From the NCBI RefSeq assembly GCF_900112335.1, contig NZ_FOLG01000022.1, positions 1-50,916 of the forward strand: 50,916 nucleotides of DNA, in the 5' to 3' direction. Under the pieces are notes generated by a model. That model saw only the letters and a list, made by a program, of their open reading frames with translations. It did no database searches and had not been told where the DNA came from. Every line of letters starts with the position of its first letter. Position 1 is the first letter of the stretch. The translations under genes were made by a program, and so were the position numbers. Below are positions 46,849-50,916 of the stretch, piece after piece. This DNA is from Tropicimonas isoalkanivorans (GTDB lineage: Bacteria; Pseudomonadota; Alphaproteobacteria; Rhodobacterales; Rhodobacteraceae).

Positions 46849-48141
46849 ATGAATTACATCTATGGAACGTGGGGCCCCGATTGGCTCCAAGGCACAGCCA
46901 CTGCGGATTACATACGCGGCTTTGGTGGCGACGACATTATCTGGGCCAGAGGTGGATACGATATGGTCCGGGGTGACGGTGGCGATGATCTCATCTTCGG
47001 CGAAGGGGCCGACGACGAACTCAGGGGCGGCGTTGGAGACGATACCGTCTATGGGGGCCTGGGACATGACACGCTGATCGGTGGCGGGGGCAACGATCTG
47101 CTGGTCGGCGAAGACGGTAAAGACAAACTGGTCGGGAACGATGGCGACGATATGCTCGTCGGCGGCAACGGCAATGACACGCTGCGCGGCGGCACGGGCG
47201 ACGATCTTTTGTTCGGGGATGGCGGCGCGGACGTTATTCGCTTTGCCGGGGCGGGCAGCGACATCGCTGTGGGTGGCGCCGGGGACGACACAGTGATCTG
47301 GTCCCAGTCGGGTGACGGGGGCGACGGCCTGTGGGATTTTGCCATCGGTGGCAAGGCTGTTGCGCTGACCGGCTACGGGGGCAGCATCCGTGATGTCGCC
47401 GCGACCACGGAGCCCTGGGAACGGACACTCAATCCCGATTTCGCCTTCGGGGCCGATGACGGAACGGCGCCGGTCGTTTTCAATGCATCCGATGGGCTGA
47501 CTTTCGTGGCTGGAACCACGATGACAATCGAGGTGCTTTCGGGGCTGACCAACGCCTTCGGCGGAGTTGGCGAAGTGGACGGCGACGGCTACGTCGATTC
47601 GGGCTATCAGAAGAATGGCGACCCGGGCAGTAGCGGACGATTTTTCCCCAGCCTCTATACCCCTGAAGACTGGGATACCTTCCTGAACGCGCTCATGGGC
47701 ACGTTCACGGATGGCGACGGTGTGATCGTTGGGACGCCGTTCGAGGTTGGCAACGAAGCCACCGTCACCGTACCGGAGGGCGCAGAAGAGTTGCAGCTCG
47801 GCCTGAATGACGACTTCTTCAACGACAACACGGGCAGCCTCGAGGTGCGTGTGACCGGGACAGCCACACTGGAGACTGGCAGTCCCACGGTGCGCGGAGA
47901 TGACACCCTGCGTCTGACGGTCATCGACGAGGCCACGGCATCCGCGCTCGAGGAGGAGATACGATCCGAGTACGACGGCCTGAGTTTTACCCAGCTCGAC
48001 ACGATCGGCATGGTCATCGCGGAGTTCGAGTCGATCGAGATCCGCGTCGAGGGGCAGAAGGGGATCTATGCCGAATTGGACGATATGGACTTCACCGGAA
48101 CCCCGGTCGTAGACGATTTCGTCTTCGACTACCTGGCCTGA
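46849..48141 (+). CDS. RTX calcium-binding protein with lectin-like C-terminal domain
   Basis: The 430-aa protein starts with about 140 residues of RTX nonapeptide repeats (GGxGxDxU type: GFGGDDIIW, GDGGDDLIFG, GGGGNDLLVG, GGNGNDTLRG and others) that fold as a Ca2+ beta-roll. The C-terminal region (about 210-345) has VTVPEGAEELQLGLNDDFFNDNTGSLEVRVTG, resembling the Ca/galactose-binding PA-IL lectin type. Such proteins leave the cell by a type I secretion system with no N-terminal signal, and none is present, nor is an exporter nearby. GGGAGG precedes ATG 46849. It lies, alone, between rplA and its decayed 3' duplicate. Confidence 0.85.
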   Translation: MNYIYGTWGPDWLQGTATADYIRGFGGDDIIWARGGYDMVRGDGGDDLIFGEGADDELRGGVGDDTVYGGLGHDTLIGGGGNDLLVGEDGKDKLVGNDGDDMLVGGNGNDTLRGGTGDDLLFGDGGADVIRFAGAGSDIAVGGAGDDTVIWSQSGDGGDGLWDFAIGGKAVALTGYGGSIRDVAATTEPWERTLNPDFAFGADDGTAPVVFNASDGLTFVAGTTMTIEVLSGLTNAFGGVGEVDGDGYVDSGYQKNGDPGSSGRFFPSLYTPEDWDTFLNALMGTFTDGDGVIVGTPFEVGNEATVTVPEGAEELQLGLNDDFFNDNTGSLEVRVTGTATLETGSPTVRGDDTLRLTVIDEATASALEEEIRSEYDGLSFTQLDTIGMVIAEFESIEIRVEGQKGIYAELDDMDFTGTPVVDDFVFDYLA

Positions 48142-48198
48142 TCGGCACGAGCCCTCGCGGAGCCGGATAGCTCCGCATCATTCCGGTCGCCAAAAACA

Positions 48199-48222
48199 AA
48201 AGGGCGCCGAGAGGCGCCCTTT
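48199..48222 (-). terminator. Intrinsic terminator after rplA
   Basis: A perfect 10-bp stem (48199-48208 with 48213-48222) with a GAGA loop, read on the minus strand, is followed by TTGTTTTT. It starts 25 bases after the rplA stop, so the nusG/rplK-rplA transcript ends here. It can also serve the convergent RTX gene. Confidence 0.88.
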
Positions 48223-48246
48223 CTGGATCGGTGCATTGAAGATGCT

Positions 48247-48945
48247 TCACTGCGCGGTGACGTTGGCCACGTCGACGGTGACGCCCGGCCCCATGGTGGA
48301 GCTCAGGGACACCTTCTGCATGTAGGTGCCCTTGGCGCCCGAGGGCTTGGCCCGAGCCACCGCGTCACAGAAGGCGCGAACGTTTTCTACCAGTTTGGCC
48401 TCGTCAAAGCTCGCCTTGCCGACGCCGGCGTGCACGACGCCGCCCTTTTCGGCGCGGAACTGAACCTCACCGCCCTTCGCGGCCTGCACGGCGGCAGTCA
48501 CGTCGGGGGTCACGGTGCCGACCTTCGGGTTCGGCATCAGGTTGCGCGGGCCGAGGATCTTCCCGAGGCGGCCGACGATCGGCATCATGTCCGGCGTCGC
48601 GATGCAGCGATCGAACTCGATGGTGCCGCCCTGGATGGTTTCCATCAGGTCTTCCGCGCCCACGATATCGGCGCCGGCGGCCTTGGCTTCTTCGGCCTTG
48701 TCGCCACGGGCGAAGACGGCCACACGGACGGTCTTGCCGGTGCCGTTGGGCAGGGTGACGGTGCCACGGACCATCTGGTCCGCGTGACGGGTGTCCACGC
48801 CGAGGTTCATCGCGAGCTCGATCGTCTCGTCGAACTTCGCGTTGGCGTTGCCCTTCACGAGGCTCACGGCCTCTTCGACGGTCAGGTTCTCCTTGCCGTC
48901 GAAGGCTTCACGGGCGGCGCGGGTGCGTTTTCCAAGCTTCGCCAT
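48247..48945 (-). CDS. rplA: 50S ribosomal protein L1
   Basis: The 232-aa protein binds 23S rRNA at the E-site stalk and represses the L11 operon by binding its m[28 protein letters not shown] starts it. Conserved [44 protein letters not shown] and [15 protein letters not shown] are complete. It follows rplK by 3 bp. A diverged copy of its last ~36 codons lies 1.67 kb away at 46578-46687. The intact gene is complete, so any event that duplicated the end restored a full reading frame. Confidence 0.98.
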   Translation of the reverse strand: MAKLGKRTRAAREAFDGKENLTVEEAVSLVKGNANAKFDETIELAMNLGVDTRHADQMVRGTVTLPNGTGKTVRVAVFARGDKAEEAKAAGADIVGAEDLMETIQGGTIEFDRCIATPDMMPIVGRLGKILGPRNLMPNPKVGTVTPDVTAAVQAAKGGEVQFRAEKGGVVHAGVGKASFDEAKLVENVRAFCDAVARAKPSGAKGTYMQKVSLSSTMGPGVTVDVANVTAQ

Positions 48946-48948
48946 GAC

Positions 48949-49377
48949 TTACCCCTTCACCTCGATACCCATCGACCGTGCGGAGCCGAGGATGATCTGC
49001 ATCGCGGCTTCGACGTCGTTGGCGTTCAGGTCTTTCATCTTGGCCTCGGCGATCTCCTTCACCTGGGCCACGGTCACGGAACCGACCGTCTCCTTGCCCG
49101 GGTTGTTGGCGCCCGATTTCTTCTTGGCGGCCTTTTTCAGGAAGTACGACGCCGGCGGCGTCTTGATGTCCATGGTGAAGGACTTGTCCTGATAGTAGCT
49201 GATGATCGTGGGGCAGGGCGCGCCCGCATCCATGTCCTGCGTCTTGGCGTTGAACGCCTTGCAGAATTCCATGATGTTGATGCCGCGCTGACCGAGAGCG
49301 GGGCCCACGGGGGGGGACGGGTTCGCCTGTCCGGCGGGCACCTGAAGCTTAAGGGTGCCGACGAGTTTCTTGGCCAT
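48949..49377 (-). CDS. rplK: 50S ribosomal protein L11
   Basis: The 142-aa protein forms the GTPase-associated centre with 23S r[43 protein letters not shown] and the C-terminal domain [33 protein letters not shown] are canonical. ATG 49377 follows AAGGAGAGG. The open frame continues to 49782, but that part belongs to a dead gene (see pseudogene). Two perfect palindromes lie 25 and 70 bp upstream, where the L1 autoregulatory mRNA site is expected. Confidence 0.97.
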   Translation of the reverse strand: MAKKLVGTLKLQVPAGQANPSPPVGPALGQRGINIMEFCKAFNAKTQDMDAGAPCPTIISYYQDKSFTMDIKTPPASYFLKKAAKKKSGANNPGKETVGSVTVAQVKEIAEAKMKDLNANDVEAAMQIILGSARSMGIEVKG

Positions 49378-49401
49378 CTGGCCTCTCCTTTTCTCAACAC
49401 A

Positions 49402-49460
49402 TCCGGAACGCGTTCCGGACGTTTCGGTTGATGTGGTCTGGGTCGGCGGACGCGTCCGCC
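49402..49460 (-). promoter_or_regulatory. Two perfect palindromes in the rplK leader (possible L1 site)
   Basis: Palindromes of 18 bp (49402-49419, tccggaacgcgttccgga) and 16 bp (49445-49460, ggcggacgcgtccgcc) stand in the rplK 5' region. Both centre on ACGCGT. As RNA they give stable stems just before the ribosome site. In other bacteria L1 binds a stem in this leader. No further support is visible. Confidence 0.5.
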
Positions 49461-49584
49461 TTGCCTCCCACATGTCCCGGCAACTGAGCTGCGCGAATCG
49501 AGAGACACGCACTGCCGGGAGTGGCGGGCACTTACACCCTGGCGAATGCCAATTCAACCCGTGCCCCGTAACGGTCACGTTGCT

Positions 49585-49937
49585 CATGCCGATCTGCCAT
49601 CGGGCGCCGCAGCGGGACAGATCACCGGCGAGCGCCTCAGCGTCTTCGGCATTGCCCGTGCTCAGGTCCACTACCGTGCCTCCGGAGAGCACGTCGCCAA
49701 GCTCGGCGCAGAGCGCGCGGGTGTCCTTGCGTGACGTGACACAGAAAATCGTGACAGGGCTGGCCGCGACAGCCGCCGCCAAATCCTCGACAGACTGCGC
49801 GCCCGCTTCGGCCAGGCGCGCGGTTTTTTCGGGCGTTCGGTTTCAGACGGTGACGGTTTCACCTGCCGCCAGCAGGGTGTGCGCCAATGCGCTCCCCGTT
49901 GCGCCAAGGCCTACGACGGTCGTTCCAGTCGTTGGAG
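49585..49937 (-). pseudogene. Remnant of a NAD(P)-binding dehydrogenase (6PGDH/imine-reductase type)
   Basis: On the minus strand the frame reads VVGLGATGSALAHTLLAAGETVTV, a TGA stop at 49843-49845, then [35 protein letters not shown] and [22 protein letters not shown]. That is the N-terminal Rossmann domain of the 3-hydroxyisobutyrate dehydrogenase/imine reductase group. The TGA occupies the position of a usual tryptophan or similar residue (VxVWNRT), consistent with a TGG to TGA change. Similarity ends near 49585, so the C-terminal two thirds are missing. It lies between nusG and rplK, where most genomes have only a short spacer. Confidence 0.85.
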
Positions 49938-49993
49938 GTCCTCCCGCCAGTGAGCATATCACAGCGGGGAGGGGCGATCAGCCGACGGGCTGG

Positions 49994-50527
49994 TCAGGAG
50001 CCCTTGGTCACCTGGGTAAATTCCAGCTCGACCGGAGTCGCGCGGCCGAAGATCGACACCATCACCTTCAGGCGCTGGTTGTCTTCGTCAACTTCCTCGA
50101 CCATGCCCGAGAAGCCCTCGAAGGGCCCGTCGGTCACGTTTACTTGCTCGCCGATTTCGTAGGTGATGAGCGAGCGCGGTGCTTCGACGCCTTCCTCGAC
50201 GCGGTTGAGGATCTGGTTCACCTCCGCGTCGCGCATCGGCATCGGCTTGCCCTGCGGTCCGAGGAACCCGGTCACGCGGTTGATCGAGTTGATCAGGTGG
50301 TAGCCGCGGTCGGTCATCTCCATGTGTACCAGTACGTATCCGGGCATGAAGCGGCGCTCGGCGGTCACCTTTTTGCCACGACGAACCTCGATGACCTCTT
50401 CGGTGGGCACCAGAACCTCGTCGATCTCTTCCTCGAGACCGGCCTGGGCCACGTCGTGGCGGATCTGTTCGGCGATCTTCTTCTCGAAGTTCGAGAGGAC
50501 GCTAACCGAATACCAACGCTTCGCCAT
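49994..50527 (-). CDS. nusG: Transcription termination/antitermination protein NusG
   Basis: The 177-aa factor binds RNA polymerase and Rho or the ribosome. The NGN domain is AKRWYSVSVLSNFEKKIAEQI with MPGYVLVHMEMTD, and the C-terminal KOW domain is GEQVNVTDGPFEGFSGMVEEVDEDNQRLKVMVSIFGR. It is normally cotranscribed with secE upstream and rplK downstream. Here secE is not found in the 349 bp upstream, and a pseudogene separates nusG from rplK. A promoter candidate lies at 50669-50697. Confidence 0.98.
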   Translation of the reverse strand: MAKRWYSVSVLSNFEKKIAEQIRHDVAQAGLEEEIDEVLVPTEEVIEVRRGKKVTAERRFMPGYVLVHMEMTDRGYHLINSINRVTGFLGPQGKPMPMRDAEVNQILNRVEEGVEAPRSLITYEIGEQVNVTDGPFEGFSGMVEEVDEDNQRLKVMVSIFGRATPVELEFTQVTKGS

Positions 50528-50621
50528 GACCTGTAATTACCCTTCGTTCCGCCCGACGCACGGCCGCGCCCGGTGCCTTGATTTCAATGGCCGCTCAACG
50601 GCCCTTTCGCCAACACAAAGC

Positions 50622-50648
50622 GGCGTGCGACCCGAATCGATGCACGCC
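50622..50648 (-). repeat. Stem upstream of nusG, matching the one upstream of rplJ
   Basis: On the minus strand ggcgtgc pairs with gcacgcc (50642-50648 with 50622-50628), and the stem is followed by GCTTTGTGTT. The rplJ upstream region has GCGTGC...GCACGC followed by GCTTTGCGTT at 42936-42959. The shared parts are the inner stem sequence, GATTCG in the loop region, and the trailing GCTTTG.GTT. Confidence 0.6.
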
Positions 50649-50668
50649 AACCCATGTGGAGTTGCAGG

Positions 50669-50697
50669 GCCATAGCGCCGGGAAGGCCGGGATTCAA
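50669..50697 (-). promoter_or_regulatory. Candidate nusG promoter
   Basis: On the minus strand TTGAAT (50692-50697) and TATGGC (50669-50674) are 17 bases apart, placing the start about 14-20 bases before the stem at 50622-50648, the same layout as at rplJ. The remainder of the 50528-50876 gap shows no gene or tRNA. Confidence 0.4.
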
Positions 50698-50876
50698 GGC
50701 GAAATCCGGCGGATGCAAGCGGCTCAACATTGATCGGACGGCCCCCTGGCGCTCGCTATCTACGCCGAACGGGCGATGTCCAAGCAGGAGAAAACGCTTG
50801 CTTCGTCAAGAGCCGTCGATACGGCGTTGTTGTAGAAAGGCGGCCCGAGGCGTGAGTGCCCCTTTCCCGTTCAGGC

Positions 50877-50916
50877 TCAGGCCACGCGGACGACCTCGGC
50901 AGTGCCGATCGCGTTG
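50877..50916 (-). CDS. C-terminal end of an unidentified protein (cut by window edge)
   Basis: The last 40 bases, read on the minus strand, end an open frame: NAIGTAEVVRVA followed by TGA. Codon usage fits coding DNA here, but 12 residues do not allow identification. It does not look like the hydrophobic C-terminus of SecE, the usual neighbour of nusG. Confidence 0.4.
   Translation of the reverse strand, partial: NAIGTAEVVRVA

Noticed and set aside
46860-47330. Short repeated DNA units that could suggest a CRISPR or satellite array
   Set aside because: They encode RTX nonapeptide repeats (GGxGxDxU) in an intact gene, and the units vary in sequence.

Overview
The window is a chromosomal segment from an alphaproteobacterium, most likely a marine member of the Rhodobacteraceae (Roseobacter group). 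The basis is the high GC content, the RpoB/RpoC/RplJ sequences, the class 2 PyrD, the long acyl-CoA dehydrogenase with an extra C-terminal domain next to thiolase and FadJ, and the frequent ATGA/GTGA overlaps between consecutive genes. I saw no tRNA, rRNA, CRISPR array, transposase or phage gene.

Left part (1-9.4 kb): mostly single metabolic genes. They are a class V aminotransferase, a YghZ-type aldo/keto reductase, an SRAP (YedK) protein, a secreted 5'-nucleotidase, a DUF952-pyrD pair, an NTF2-like protein, and a minus-strand operon of two hotdog thioesterases and a MATE transporter. Middle part I (9.5-17.9 kb): two tandem MerR regulators precede a plus-strand fatty-acid oxidation cluster: acyl-CoA dehydrogenase, small protein, glutathione transferase, thiolase, double cupin, FadJ, then a terminator. 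Middle part II (18-21 kb): a Hint-domain protein, a membrane protein resembling an inactive M48 peptidase, and a SPOR-domain protein.

Middle part III (21.1-32.1 kb): a tightly overlapped minus-strand nucleoside-salvage operon (cdd-deoA-deoB-add-upp), then prpE, nadK, glyA, a second GST-like gene and an OsmC-family gene.

Right part (32-50.9 kb): the nusG-rplK-rplA / rplJ-rplL / rpoB-rpoC transcription-translation cluster, read on the minus strand, is broken up in several unusual ways. A PAPS sulfotransferase gene lies between rpoB and rpoC and overlaps the rpoB stop codon. rplA and rplJ are separated by about 5.5 kb of cell-envelope and accessory genes: an RTX/lectin-like protein, an ankyrin protein, a lytic transglycosylase, a small exported protein and an L,D-transpeptidase. 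A decayed second copy of the last ~108 bp of rplA lies on the far side of the RTX gene, which looks like a recombination scar. A dead NAD(P)-dehydrogenase remnant lies between nusG and rplK, and secE is not found next to nusG. Similar stem-loops followed by the same short sequence lie upstream of both nusG and rplJ. The most interesting points are the rpoB-sulfotransferase-rpoC arrangement and the rplA-flanked RTX cassette.
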